Part shown: positions 42,557-51,589 of the stretch, piece after piece
Position numbering within the stretch: position 1 is the stretch's first letter
Layout of the letters: every line of letters begins with the position of its first letter
Origin: Alicyclobacillus acidocaldarius subsp. acidocaldarius Tc-4-1
GTDB lineage: Bacteria > Bacillota > Bacilli > Alicyclobacillales > Alicyclobacillaceae
NCBI RefSeq assembly: GCF_000219875.1
Contig: NC_017167.1
Coordinates: 1,885,572-1,949,571, forward strand
Direction of reading: 5' to 3'
Length of the DNA stretch: 64,000 bases
Program-made: the position numbers and the translations under genes
Notes under the pieces: generated by a model
Told to the model about the DNA's origin: nothing
Databases searched by the model: none
The model's input: only the letters and a program-made list of their open reading frames with translations

Positions 42557-45517
42557 TCACCCCCTCGCCTTTTCCTTCGCCGCCTCGGTCACCGGCACGT
42601 AACCGCGCCGCAACCACTTCCGCTCGACGCCGACGCCAGGCTGAGGATTCGGCCTGTGCATCCGGAAGTTGAACCTCGTCATGGGACTCTCGCCGCGCGG
42701 CCGAATGACTTCCATCCGCACCTGAAGTTCCTTGTACGCTGGCGTGTGCGTGGTCTCATCCGACTCGCTCGACGTGAGGATGTTGATGGCCTCGTCGTCG
42801 TTCGAAGTGTTCATCGGCAAGTACATCTGTTTGCCCTTGACGCGATCCGTCACCACGACCGGCACCTTCAACTCCCCATACGGTGAAATGAGGCGCACGA
42901 GAGCCCCCGTCTCAATGCCACGCTCCTTGGCGAGCTCGGGCGACACCTCGAGATACGTCGTCGGCACCTTTTCCTTGAGGCCGTGCACGCGATACGTCAG
43001 ATTCCCCTCGTGGAAGTGCTCAAGCATGCGGCCGTTGTTCAGGTGGAGATCGTACTCCGGTTCAAACGCGGTCGGCTCAATCCACTTGGCGGGCACAAGT
43101 CGCGCCTTCCCATTCGGAAACGGAAAACCGTTCGTGTAGAGCAGCGGCGTATCGGTCCCGTCAGGATGGACCGGCCACTGCAAGCTTCGATAGCCCTCCA
43201 GCCGGTCCCATCGGACTCCTTGCATCAGCACCGCCAAGCTCGCCATCTCCTCGAGGATTTCGGATGGATGAGTGTACATCCAGTTGGCGCCGAGGCGATT
43301 GGCGAGATCGCGCAGGATGATCCAGTCTGGCCGGGAATCCCCGAGCGGTTCGAACACCTGGTACAGGCGCTGGATGCGCCGCTCCGTGTTCGTGAAGGTG
43401 CCCTCCTTCTCGAGGCTCGGGCTTGCGGCGAGCACCACGTCCGCATACTCGGCCGTCTTGCTGAAGAACACGTCGATCACGACGAGCAAATCCAGCTTCG
43501 CGAACGCCTCGCGGACGTAATGCGAGTTCGAGTCCACGAGTGCCATCTCTTCGCCCTGAATGATGAGCGCCCGCAGTTTGCCCTCGTGGATGGCGTCCAC
43601 CATCTCGTGGTTGTCAAGCCCCTTGCTCGTCGGGAGCTCCACGCCCCAGGCGGTCTCGTACTTTGCGCGCACGGCCGGATCGTCGACGCGCTCGTAGCCC
43701 GGCATGTACACGGGGCTGCAACCCATGTCGCCCGCGCCCTGGACGTTGTTGTGACCTCGGAGCGGATAGGCCCCGGTGCCTGGCCGCCCGACGTTGCCCG
43801 TCACGAGCAGGAGATTGCAAATGGCGGTACTGGTCTCGCTGCCCCCCTTGTGCTGTGTCACCCCCATCGCCCAGCAGATGCAGGTCGACTTCGCCTCGTG
43901 GATCATCCGGGCGATCTGAATCACAGTGTCGTGCGGAACGCCCGTCATGCGCTCGGCGTACTCGAGCGTATACGGTTCGAGCGAGCGGACGAAATCTTCA
44001 AAACCGTCGACGTGATGGCGCACGAAGTCGGCGTCGTGCCATCCCTGATCGATGATGTACTTCGTCACAGCCGAGATGAGCACCAAATCGGTTCCGGGAT
44101 TCGGCCGTACGAACAGGTCAGCGCGATGCGCGAGATCGTGTTCACGCAGGTCGATCACGATGTGCTTTTGGCCGTACTTCTTCTTGGCTCGCCGCATGCG
44201 GGTCGAAAAGACGGGATGGGATTCGGCCGGGTTGGCGCCGACGATGATCAGCAGATCGGCCATGGCGAGATCGTGCAGCGAGCCGGTGTCGCCGCCGTAG
44301 CCCATGGTCCGGCGCAGCCCCTCGGTGGCGGGAGACTGGCAGTAGCGCGAGCAGTTGTCGATGTTGTTCGTGTGGAGCACAGCGCGCGCGAGTTTTTGCA
44401 TCAGATAGTTTTCCTCGTTGGTACACTTCGACGACGAGATTAAGGCCACGGCGTCGTCGCCATACTGCTGGCGAATTTCAGTCACGCGCTTCGCGATGAA
44501 GTCCAAGGCCTCGTCCCAGGACACCTCGTGAAACGCGTCGCCCTTGCGGATGAGGGGCTTCGTGAGGCGGTCTGGGCTGTTCACGAAATCCCAACCGAAC
44601 TTTCCCTTGACGCAGGTGGAGATCTGGTTGGTCGGCGCCTCCATCTGCGGCTCGACCTTCAGAATGTCTCGGTCCTTCGTCCAGATGTCGAACGAGCAGC
44701 CCACACCGCAGTACGTGCACACCGTCTTCGTCCGCTTGATCCGGGAGTTGCGCATGTGGCTCTCGACTTCCGAGATGGCGAAAATGGCGCGGTAACCTGG
44801 TTCGACCGCCTTCGTCACGTCAATCATCCGCTGCAAAGGCTCCGGTTCAATGCCCGTGAGAAAGCCGGCCTTGCCGAGCATCGACTTTTCCATGAGCGCG
44901 TTGCACGGGCAGACGGTCACGCAGTGGCCGCACGAGACGCACGACGACTCGTTGATGGGCACGTCGTTGTCCCAGATGACGCGCGGAATCTCGCGGTCCC
45001 AGTCGATGGAGAGCACTTCACTGACCTGCAGGTTCTGACACGCCTCGACGCATCGACCACAAAGGATGCACTGACTTGGATCGTACCTGTAGAACGGGTG
45101 GGACATGTCGACTTCGTACGGTTTCTCGCGGAACGGGTACGACTGGTGGTCGATGTCCATTGCCATGGTGGTGTTGTGCACCACGCAGTTGCCATTGTTG
45201 TTGTCGCACACCGTGCAGTAGAGGTCGTGATTTTTCAGGATGCGATCCATCGCCTCCTTGCGCGCGTACCGCGCGGCCACGGATTTGGTGCGGACCGACA
45301 TGCCATCGGCGACCGGGGTCGCGCACGCCCGGACGAGATCGCCATTCACCTCCACCATGCACGTGTCGCAGGTCTCGATGGGGCCAAGCGCAGGATGATA
45401 ACAGATGTGGGGAAAGTCTAGGCCGGCCGCCAACATCGCCTGCAGGATGGTCTCCCCCTCGGTCGCCGTCAGGGGCGATCCGTCCAGCGTGAAGGTTCGC
45501 TTTACATCAACGCTCAT
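42557..45517 (-). CDS. fdhF: Molybdenum-dependent formate dehydrogenase alpha subunit
   Basis: A 986-residue soluble enzyme. Order of domains: [2Fe-2S] ferredoxin-like (CYHPALGPIETCDTCMVE), NADH dehydrogenase G-type Cys motif (YCTVCDNNNGNC), two [4Fe-4S] clusters (CILCGRCVEAC, CVSCGHCVTVCPC), then the Mo-bis-MGD catalytic part with its own cluster (CTYCGVGCSFD) and catalytic Cys in NCSRYCQSPATEGL (about 389). A Cys rather than selenocysteine is used. It oxidises formate to CO2. AGGAGGG precedes the ATG. First gene of fdhF-DUF1641-fdhD. Confidence 0.95.
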   Translation of the reverse strand: MSVDVKRTFTLDGSPLTATEGETILQAMLAAGLDFPHICYHPALGPIETCDTCMVEVNGDLVRACATPVADGMSVRTKSVAARYARKEAMDRILKNHDLYCTVCDNNNGNCVVHNTTMAMDIDHQSYPFREKPYEVDMSHPFYRYDPSQCILCGRCVEACQNLQVSEVLSIDWDREIPRVIWDNDVPINESSCVSCGHCVTVCPCNALMEKSMLGKAGFLTGIEPEPLQRMIDVTKAVEPGYRAIFAISEVESHMRNSRIKRTKTVCTYCGVGCSFDIWTKDRDILKVEPQMEAPTNQISTCVKGKFGWDFVNSPDRLTKPLIRKGDAFHEVSWDEALDFIAKRVTEIRQQYGDDAVALISSSKCTNEENYLMQKLARAVLHTNNIDNCSRYCQSPATEGLRRTMGYGGDTGSLHDLAMADLLIIVGANPAESHPVFSTRMRRAKKKYGQKHIVIDLREHDLAHRADLFVRPNPGTDLVLISAVTKYIIDQGWHDADFVRHHVDGFEDFVRSLEPYTLEYAERMTGVPHDTVIQIARMIHEAKSTCICWAMGVTQHKGGSETSTAICNLLLVTGNVGRPGTGAYPLRGHNNVQGAGDMGCSPVYMPGYERVDDPAVRAKYETAWGVELPTSKGLDNHEMVDAIHEGKLRALIIQGEEMALVDSNSHYVREAFAKLDLLVVIDVFFSKTAEYADVVLAASPSLEKEGTFTNTERRIQRLYQVFEPLGDSRPDWIILRDLANRLGANWMYTHPSEILEEMASLAVLMQGVRWDRLEGYRSLQWPVHPDGTDTPLLYTNGFPFPNGKARLVPAKWIEPTAFEPEYDLHLNNGRMLEHFHEGNLTYRVHGLKEKVPTTYLEVSPELAKERGIETGALVRLISPYGELKVPVVVTDRVKGKQMYLPMNTSNDDEAINILTSSESDETTHTPAYKELQVRMEVIRPRGESPMTRFNFRMHRPNPQPGVGVERKWLRRGYVPVTEAAKEKARG

Positions 45518-45584
45518 CTCGATCCCTCCTGCACTCGGGTGGTCACACGTCGTCCATTAGAATGCCCAATGGGTTGGCAACCGT

Positions 45585-47684
45585 TCAGTTCCACGCGGGC
45601 GGCTGCCGCAGACTTTCCACCACCACCTTCCAGTTCGTTTCCGGGCGATCGCAGCGAAAGCCCCGACAGACGAAGTACTGCGGGGTTCCATCTCCGGCCA
45701 TGGGGTACATGGACGCGTCGCCGCGCGCGTCACTCGTCAGCCAGACCGCCTCCGGCAGCTCCATAGCCCCGAGTTCCCTGGCCCGCCGCGCCGCTTCCTC
45801 CCGTGGCGCCGCGATGACGATTTCCGTGGATCCCACTTCGCTCATCATGGCCGCGGTCACGAGCCACAGGCAGTCCATGGGCGCCGACCTGATGTCCCCG
45901 CCAAACGCTCGCAAGAGTGCATCCAGCCGATCCGCGTATTCGGCGTCGCCGGTCAGCGCGTGCAACATCCAGAGGTTGTGTGCCGACTGACTGTTGGCGG
46001 ACGGCATCGCGCCGTCATACACGGGCTTCGGCACCGCGATGAGCGACTCCGCGTCTCGGCCGTAAAACGTGTACCCGCCCTGAGCCTTGTCCCAAAAGAG
46101 GGCATCCTGCACCGCCTGCCAATGCCTTGCGCGATCCAGATACGCGCGGTCGAGCGTCGCGCGATAGAGCTCCAGATACGCGGCGACGAGATAGGCGTGA
46201 TCGTCCGCATAGGCGAAGATCCCGGCTTCGCCGTCCCGATACCGCGCGAGGAGCCTGCCGTCATCAGGGCGCACCAGGATGCGCTCGATGGCAGCCACCA
46301 CCTCCGTGGCCCGGTTCACCCACGCCATTTCTCCAAACGCAAGGCCAGCGCGCGCAAGTCCATACGCCATGAGCGCATTCCAGGCGGTCAAGCACTTGTC
46401 GTCAATGGCCGGGCGTTCGCGCCCGTCCCGAACCGCGCGCAGCTTCGCGTTGAGGTCGTCGAGCTTCTGCCAGAGTTCTTCTTCGGTCATGCCGCGAGAA
46501 GCCGCAAACGCCGCCGGGTCCTGATCGATGTAGTTCGGCACGTTCGCGCCCTCGAAGTTGCCGGCTTCCGTGATGTCGTAGAAGGCGTTGAACAGTTCTC
46601 CATCTTCAGGACCGAGTGCCGCGATCACGTCCTCCGGCCGCCAGAGGTAAAAGCGGCCCTCTCCGCCCGCCGAATCCGCGTCTACCGCGCTGTAGTAAAG
46701 GCCCTCGGGTGATTGCATCTCGCGATCGAAAAACGCGACGGTCTGCCGGACGAAGCGCAGGAACGCCGGATCTTTGGCGTGGACGTAGGCGTCCGCATAC
46801 GCGGCGAGTGCGAGCGCGTTATCGTAGAGCATCTTTTCAAAGTGCGGCACGCGCCAGAACGGGTCCGTGCTGTAGCGCGCCATGCCGCCACCGACGTGAT
46901 CGACAATGCCGCCCCGCTGAATGGCGCGAAGCGTGGACAACGCCATGGCTGCCGCGCGCTCGTTCGGGCGCAGCCGCGCGTAGCGCAGCAAAAATTGCAC
47001 GCGGTGGAACGTGGGAAATTTCGGTGCCGGGCCGAATCCACCGTACTCGTGGTCAAACGCCGCTTCGAGCGCCTGGTACGCCTGGTCCGCGGCATCCCGG
47101 CCGCGCGCCTCACCCGCTTGTCCCTCGAACAGGGGCTGCATGCGCTCCGCCATGGATCGGCTCGCCCGTTCCAGACGCGCGCGATCCGTCTGCCACAGCC
47201 TGGCGATCTCCTGCAGGATCTGAATCAGCCCTGGCGGCCCGTATCGCGGCGTCTTGGGAAAGTAAGTTCCTGCAAAAAACGGGTACCCGTCGGGCGTCAT
47301 GATGATGGTCAGCGGCCATCCGCCCTCGCCCTGTAGCGCTTGGCAATAGGTCATGTAGATGTGATCGATGTCCGGGCGCTCCTCGCGGTCGACTTTGATG
47401 GCGACGTAGTGCTCATTGAGGATGGCTGCCACCTTTTCATCCTCGAAGGATTCGTGGGCCATCACGTGACACCAATGGCAGGTCGAAGGGAACTCCTTGG
47501 GCCCCCGAAGGGGCTACGAATAGCCGATGGACAAAAACACGGGCTTCGACTCGCGCTTGGCTCGTTGAAAGGCTTCTGGACACCAGGGGTACCAGTCGAC
47601 GGGCTGATGGGCGTGTTGGAGCAGATAAGGCGACTTTTCGTGGATCAATCGGTTTGTGTGCCTCGCGGGTCCTTCGTGAGCCAC
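45585..47684 (-). CDS. DUF255/YyaL thioredoxin-domain protein, interrupted by a 33-nt in-frame insert
   Basis: Two frame-matched pieces make one protein. The first ends [10 protein letters not shown] followed by TAG; after 33 bases the same frame resumes with [19 protein letters not shown] and runs intact to the end. The family sequence here is [15 protein letters not shown], so the insert sits exactly between the Ser and Thr codons. The rest has the N-terminal thioredoxin fold ([23 protein letters not shown]) and an alpha/alpha toroid glycosidase-like domain. Without the insert the protein would be about 688 residues, the usual length. I prefer the GTG at 47684; an ATG at 47720 lacks a ribosome site. 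It is either a recent pseudogene or a bypassed gene. Confidence 0.8.
47484..47516 (-). other. 33-nt insert with bypass-like features in yyaL
   Basis: Read on the minus strand: codon TCG, then TAG at once, then a G-CCCC-TTCG-GGGG-C hairpin that includes the G of TAG, then AAGGAG, six bases, and a second TCG from which the conserved protein continues. Identical take-off and landing codons, an adjacent stop, a tetraloop hairpin and a Shine-Dalgarno-like element before the landing codon recall T4 gene 60. A plain insertion with a TTCG duplication explains it too. Confidence 0.75.
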
Positions 47685-47721
47685 GCCGCGCACATCCTTT
47701 CTGGATTCGTTTTCCTTCATT

Positions 47722-47865
47722 CTACCGCAATTCGACCGAGGAAGATACGGAAAACGACGACGATTGGATCCGTGTGAGCAGCGTACGCACGTGGCGGCTT
47801 CGTTTGAGCTCTAACTCGCAGACATCATCTCTCGGTTGAACCTTTAGATACATCTCGTTTGACAT
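47722..47865 (-). CDS. Possible small protein, 47 aa
   Basis: A frame starting at ATG with GAAGGT five bases upstream and ending one base before the upstream ATG of yyaL (TAG-A-ATG). The product ([20 protein letters not shown]...) is hydrophilic, with a Ser-rich C-terminus. I recognise no family and coding is uncertain. The surrounding 47721-47965 region is AT-richer than its neighbours and shows nothing else I can support. Confidence 0.25.
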   Translation of the reverse strand: MSNEMYLKVQPRDDVCELELKRSRHVRTLLTRIQSSSFSVSSSVELR

Positions 47866-47965
47866 CGGTACCTTCGTTACCATAAATACTCTAATGTTCT
47901 TCCTCATGTAATTCTTTATTATTTCGCATCGTGAGCCCAAAAATTATGTTGAGGAGGTGATCAGG

Positions 47966-48692
47966 GTGGGTTCTGAGTCAAACAACATCCAGTCTAACCA
48001 AGGGGATTCGAAGTCCAAACAAAGTTCTACATCCCCTCGGCCCGCATGGAAGAAAAAGAGATTTCTTTTTCCGGCTGCCGTCATCGCAATCGTGATCATC
48101 GCATCCGCAGCATCACATGGTAGCCATCAGACAACAGCCACATCTTCGGCCGGTGGTTCCGCTTCGACCACGACATCGGCTTCTCATACGAGCTCTTCTG
48201 ATGCGAGCAGCACCTCTGCGACCAACTCCTCATCCTCTTCCACGAAATACAAGCTCGTCCAATAGCGGATCAGACTCCAACGCCTACAAAGTAGGCCAGA
48301 CGTTCGAGGATGGTTCGCTGCAAATTACTGTGAACAGCGTGAAGATGACAAAAACAGTAGGGGATGTCGCGGACGGACTTGGGGATACGGCCAATGATGT
48401 CTTTTACGTGGTGAATGTCACGGTAAAGAACAATGGAACTTCCCCAACGACGATTGACGATTCGATGTTTACCCTTCAAGCGAATGGATCCACCTATGAC
48501 GCCGACACCAATGCGGACGTGGATGATAACACAGACGCCAACAACGACATGTTCTTAAACCAACTGAACCCAGGCGTCTCCATGTCGGGCAACGTCGTAT
48601 TCGACGTGCCTCCAAACCTGACCAAGAACGTGGACATGGTGATCCAAGGCGGAATGCTGGGTCTCGCGCAAGCCACGGTTCAGTTGACCTAA
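47966..48692 (+). pseudogene. DUF4352 membrane-anchored protein, frameshifted
   Basis: The first frame gives a polar N-terminus, a membrane helix (FLFPAAVIAIVIIASAAS) and a Ser/Thr-rich linker ending at a stop at 48265. The +1 frame continues with NTSSSNSGSDSNAYKVGQTF and a complete DUF4352 domain (VNVTVKNNGTSPTTIDDSMF). One extra base near 48240-48255, probably in GAAAT, joins them. The GTG start at 47966 follows a perfect GGAGGTGATC. DUF4352 proteins are surface-anchored beta-sandwich proteins. Confidence 0.75.
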
Positions 48693-48719
48693 TTCCTACG
48701 GAATGCTCGTATCTTCCTG

Positions 48720-48750
48720 AAAAACGCCGCTCCTACGCAGAGCGGCGTTC
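48720..48750 (-). terminator. Terminator between DUF4352 and the EamA gene
   Basis: AACGCCGCTC and GAGCGGCGTT form a ten-base stem; on the minus strand it is followed by five T. The plus side has a shorter pyrimidine run, so it may work both ways. Confidence 0.82.
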
Positions 48751-48826
48751 TCTTGTACACGGTCCTCGTACTCGCCACAAACGCTCACTCGGAGACGAGC
48801 CCGGGCCGCGCGGGGGCACTCGTCGT

Positions 48827-49771
48827 CTAGGACTTCGCCCGCGCCAAAAGCGTGACGGTCAAAAGGACACAACCCATGCCAAGTAGCGCTGCCCAGGTCA
48901 GGGGCTGATGCAGCACGGTCACAGCGAGCGCAGTCGCCGCCAACGGCTCGCCGCTCGCAACGAGGCTCGCGTCCGCCGGGGTGATGTCGCGAAGGCTCGC
49001 CAAATACAAATAGAACGGGACGAGCGTGCCGAACAACACGACAAAGCCGACGAGAAACCACCCGCCAAACGGCAGCGCAGGTATTCCGTTGTGAGGCAGG
49101 CCGATGGCCACCATGGCGGAACCGCCAATAAGCATCCCCCAGGCCGTGACTACGAGCGGGCCGAAAGTGGCAAGGAGCGGCACTGGATACAACGTGTAGA
49201 CGGCTACAGCGACGGCCGACAAAAGCCCCCAGCTCACGCAGGCATCGGAGACCGCGAGCCGCCCAAGATGGCCGTCCGTGACCAAGAGAAAGCAACCTGA
49301 CATGGCAAGCGCCGCGCAGATGACTTCCAGATACGAAGGAAGTCGACGAGATCGCGCGGCCCCATACGCGACAATGACGAGAGGGGCCATGTATTGGAGA
49401 ACGGTGGCGGTTGCCGCATTTCCCGTGCGAATGGCGGCAAAGTAGGTGTACTGGACGCCGAGGAGTCCGGCGAGGCCAAAGATCGTCAACCGGAACGCGG
49501 ACGCCCGGGATCGCCATGGCGCGCAAACCGCGGCCGGACTCGCGGTCCAACAGGCGGCAGCGAGGAGCAGCACTCCGGATACGACCATTCGAACGGCGAC
49601 GAGCCACGCCGGATCGACGTGATAGGCGTGGAACAAAACCTGTGCCGCTGTTCCGGAGACGCCCCACAATACGGAGCCGAGCAGCGCGAGCGAAATGCCT
49701 CGCCAACGGCGGAATCGATCCGTCTGTGCGACGGATCGCACGAGTTGTGCGATAGACAGGGTGTCGAACAC
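48827..49771 (-). CDS. EamA/DMT-family transporter
   Basis: A 314-residue protein with ten helices in two EamA repeats: LALLGSVLWGVSGTAAQVLF begins the first, and WGLLSAVAVAVYTLYPVPLL the second. PADASLVASGEPLAATALAVTVLHQPLTW is the signature near the end of the second repeat. It probably exports an amino acid or metabolite; the substrate cannot be told. The GTG start has GAGAGGATGAAG upstream. Confidence 0.85.
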   Translation of the reverse strand: MFDTLSIAQLVRSVAQTDRFRRWRGISLALLGSVLWGVSGTAAQVLFHAYHVDPAWLVAVRMVVSGVLLLAAACWTASPAAVCAPWRSRASAFRLTIFGLAGLLGVQYTYFAAIRTGNAATATVLQYMAPLVIVAYGAARSRRLPSYLEVICAALAMSGCFLLVTDGHLGRLAVSDACVSWGLLSAVAVAVYTLYPVPLLATFGPLVVTAWGMLIGGSAMVAIGLPHNGIPALPFGGWFLVGFVVLFGTLVPFYLYLASLRDITPADASLVASGEPLAATALAVTVLHQPLTWAALLGMGCVLLTVTLLARAKS

Positions 49772-49865
49772 GAATCTTCATCCTCTCTCCACTGTTCGGG
49801 ATGGCCGATGGAGACTCGCGCGCCTCATCCGTGGTGAAACATGCGGGTCGATGACCGAGCATACA

Positions 49866-50675
49866 TCAGCCATCCCCGCCCTCAAACCACGTGTACGCCT
49901 GGGGCTGATCCAACCACAAGACTGGGACGGTACAGTGGAGGCTCAAAGCCTCGGCAATGCGCCGCATGCCCGGCGACTCGCTCGCCTGGTGGCCGAGCCA
50001 CAGCACGGCACGGGAGAGCCCCATCGCCGCCGCGTCCCGCGCGTACTCCATGGCCTCCCACTCCGGCCCCTCGCCGGCCAAGACCACATCGGCACCCGTC
50101 TCTTGGAACACGTGGGCGACGAGATCCCCCGTGCCTCGGTAGCCAGGCAAAAGCGCGGCGCGGCGCACCACATCAGCGCGTCCGGAGATGCGCACGCGCG
50201 GCAGGCCGAGGCGAGCGCACACCTCTCGCACCACGTCGTCCAGCCGGTGGCCTTCTGGCCATACGATGACGGGCACGTCGCACGGCGCCGCAAGCCGAAG
50301 TCGCACGTCCGCCGCCCATCCGAGCGCCTCCGCGAGCCCTTCGGCGATCCAGTCGGGCGCCGTGCGATGCGGCCGATCGTGCAGGCGATACACCGCGACG
50401 CCGAGATCGAGCAAGCGCCGCTTCTTCTGCGAAGCGACGGCGTCATTGGCGGGCGCATCGCCTTGGTGGCGAAAGAAGGCGCCCTCGTGGCTGAGCAGAA
50501 GATCAATCCCATTCGCCCGCGCCGCCTCCACGGCGGACACGGATGCGACAAACGTCACGCCGACGGCGCGCACAGGCGTCTCCGCATCCCCGCACACAAG
50601 GCCGTCGACGGAGATGGCCCGGTCGTCGCAAGGCATCATCGATTCAAGCACCGCGATCACGTCTCGCACGCGCAT
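49866..50675 (-). CDS. Nif3/DUF34-like protein with altered metal-site residues
   Basis: A 269-residue protein with the Nif3 layout: an N-terminal GVTFVASVSAVEAARANGIDLLLSHEG region and a C-terminal ADVVLAGEGPEWEAMEYARDAAAMGLSRAVLWLGHQASE region. In typical members the first reads HHP and the second GEISHHDALDA...GHYxSE. Here the first His is Ser and the second His pair is missing, so the dinuclear metal site is probably changed. The ATG at 50675 is preceded by GGGGGCG. It is divergent from the thiamine operon. Confidence 0.7.
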   Translation of the reverse strand: MRVRDVIAVLESMMPCDDRAISVDGLVCGDAETPVRAVGVTFVASVSAVEAARANGIDLLLSHEGAFFRHQGDAPANDAVASQKKRRLLDLGVAVYRLHDRPHRTAPDWIAEGLAEALGWAADVRLRLAAPCDVPVIVWPEGHRLDDVVREVCARLGLPRVRISGRADVVRRAALLPGYRGTGDLVAHVFQETGADVVLAGEGPEWEAMEYARDAAAMGLSRAVLWLGHQASESPGMRRIAEALSLHCTVPVLWLDQPQAYTWFEGGDG

Positions 50676-50701
50676 GGAAACGCCCCCAGCGCAGGCCGCC
50701 A

Positions 50702-50730
50702 TGGCCAGCGGTTCTCTCAGATGCTATGAT
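50702..50730 (+). promoter_or_regulatory. Putative promoter of the thiamine salvage operon
   Basis: TGGCCA, 17 bases, TATGAT, ending 21 bases before the riboswitch. The -35 is poor, the -10 good. Confidence 0.45.
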
Positions 50731-50751
50731 AGATTGCAAACGAGCTTGGAT

Positions 50752-50835
50752 GCCACTAGGGGAGCGAAAGCTGAGACGGGGGACACCCCGAACCCTTTGA
50801 ACCTGACCTGGGTAATGCCAGCGTAGGAAAGTGGC
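50752..50835 (+). ncRNA. TPP riboswitch (THI element)
   Basis: Closing stem GCCAC/GTGGC. The conserved CTGAGA (50771-50776) follows GGGGAGCGAAAG, and the second half contains ACCCTTTGAACCTGACCTGG and GTAATGCCAGCGTAGGAAA. All TPP-binding core segments are present. It controls tenA-thiD-thiM-thiE. Confidence 0.96.
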
Positions 50836-50865
50836 GCATGGGACCCCTCCCGTGTTCCCCTTATG

Positions 50866-50883
50866 GCCTCCGGCAGAGGAGGC
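50866..50883 (+). promoter_or_regulatory. Shine-Dalgarno-sequestering hairpin of the TPP riboswitch
   Basis: GCCTCC-GGCAGA-GGAGGC: the right arm is the tenA ribosome binding site (GGAGG eight bases before the ATG). This points to control of translation initiation. Only GTTTT follows, so termination is less likely. Confidence 0.65.
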
Positions 50884-50890
50884 GTTTTCC

Positions 50891-51589
50891 ATGTCCTTTT
50901 CCGCATCGCTCATTGCCATGTCCAATCCCATTCTCGACGCCATTGTGCGCCATCCGTTCGTGCGAGGAATCGCCGAAGGGAACCTCCCAAAAGAAGCGGC
51001 CATTCGCTACGTCAGCCAGGACGAGCCGTATCTGGAGACCTATCTGCGCGTCTTCGCGCATGCCGCGGCGCTCGCGCCAAGGCACGAAGACGTGGCCGAC
51101 TTCCACGGGCGCATGACGCTTCTCCTCGGCGGTGAGACCGAGGCCCATGACAACCTGCTCAGTTACGCGGGGGCGACGGCGCAGGACGTGGAGAGCTGGC
51201 CGAAGCTGCCCACCCTGCACCACTACGAGAGCCACCTCCTGGCCTCGGCGGCGCGCGGCGACTTCGCGGAACTCGTGGCGGCCATCCTGCCGTGCCATCA
51301 CGTGTACGTCGAGATCGGCCAGCGGCTCGAACCCATCCTCGAGGAGCGGCCAGATCACCCCTTCGCGGCCTGGATCCGCTTCTACGCCGATCCCGGCATG
51401 CAGGGCGCGACGCACCGCCTGTTCGCGATGATCGATCGCGAGGCCGCCCACTTCTCGCCCGAGCGGGCTCGCCGGGTCGAGGCGGCGTTCGTCGCGAGCT
51501 GCCACCTCGAGTACCGGTTCTTCGACATGGCGTACCGCGGCGAGTCGTGGCTTCCCAAGGAGGCGGTGCAGGATGTTTCGACGCCCTGA
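50891..51589 (+). CDS. tenA: Aminopyrimidine aminohydrolase TenA
   Basis: A 232-residue helical protein with the TenA motifs YVSQDEPYLETYLRVFAHA, the catalytic Cys in AAILPCHHVYVEIGQRL and the Glu in CHLEYRFFDMAYRGE. It hydrolyses aminopyrimidine breakdown products of thiamine for salvage. The start is fixed by GGAGG in the riboswitch hairpin. It overlaps thiD by 17 bases. Confidence 0.93.
   Translation: MSFSASLIAMSNPILDAIVRHPFVRGIAEGNLPKEAAIRYVSQDEPYLETYLRVFAHAAALAPRHEDVADFHGRMTLLLGGETEAHDNLLSYAGATAQDVESWPKLPTLHHYESHLLASAARGDFAELVAAILPCHHVYVEIGQRLEPILEERPDHPFAAWIRFYADPGMQGATHRLFAMIDREAAHFSPERARRVEAAFVASCHLEYRFFDMAYRGESWLPKEAVQDVSTP

Noticed and set aside
47463-47516. Re-initiation after the yyaL stop instead of bypass
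   Set aside because: AAGGAG is followed by no ATG, GTG or TTG at 5-12 bases; the first in-frame ATG is after CHWCH and 30 bases away, and would lose the active-site motif.
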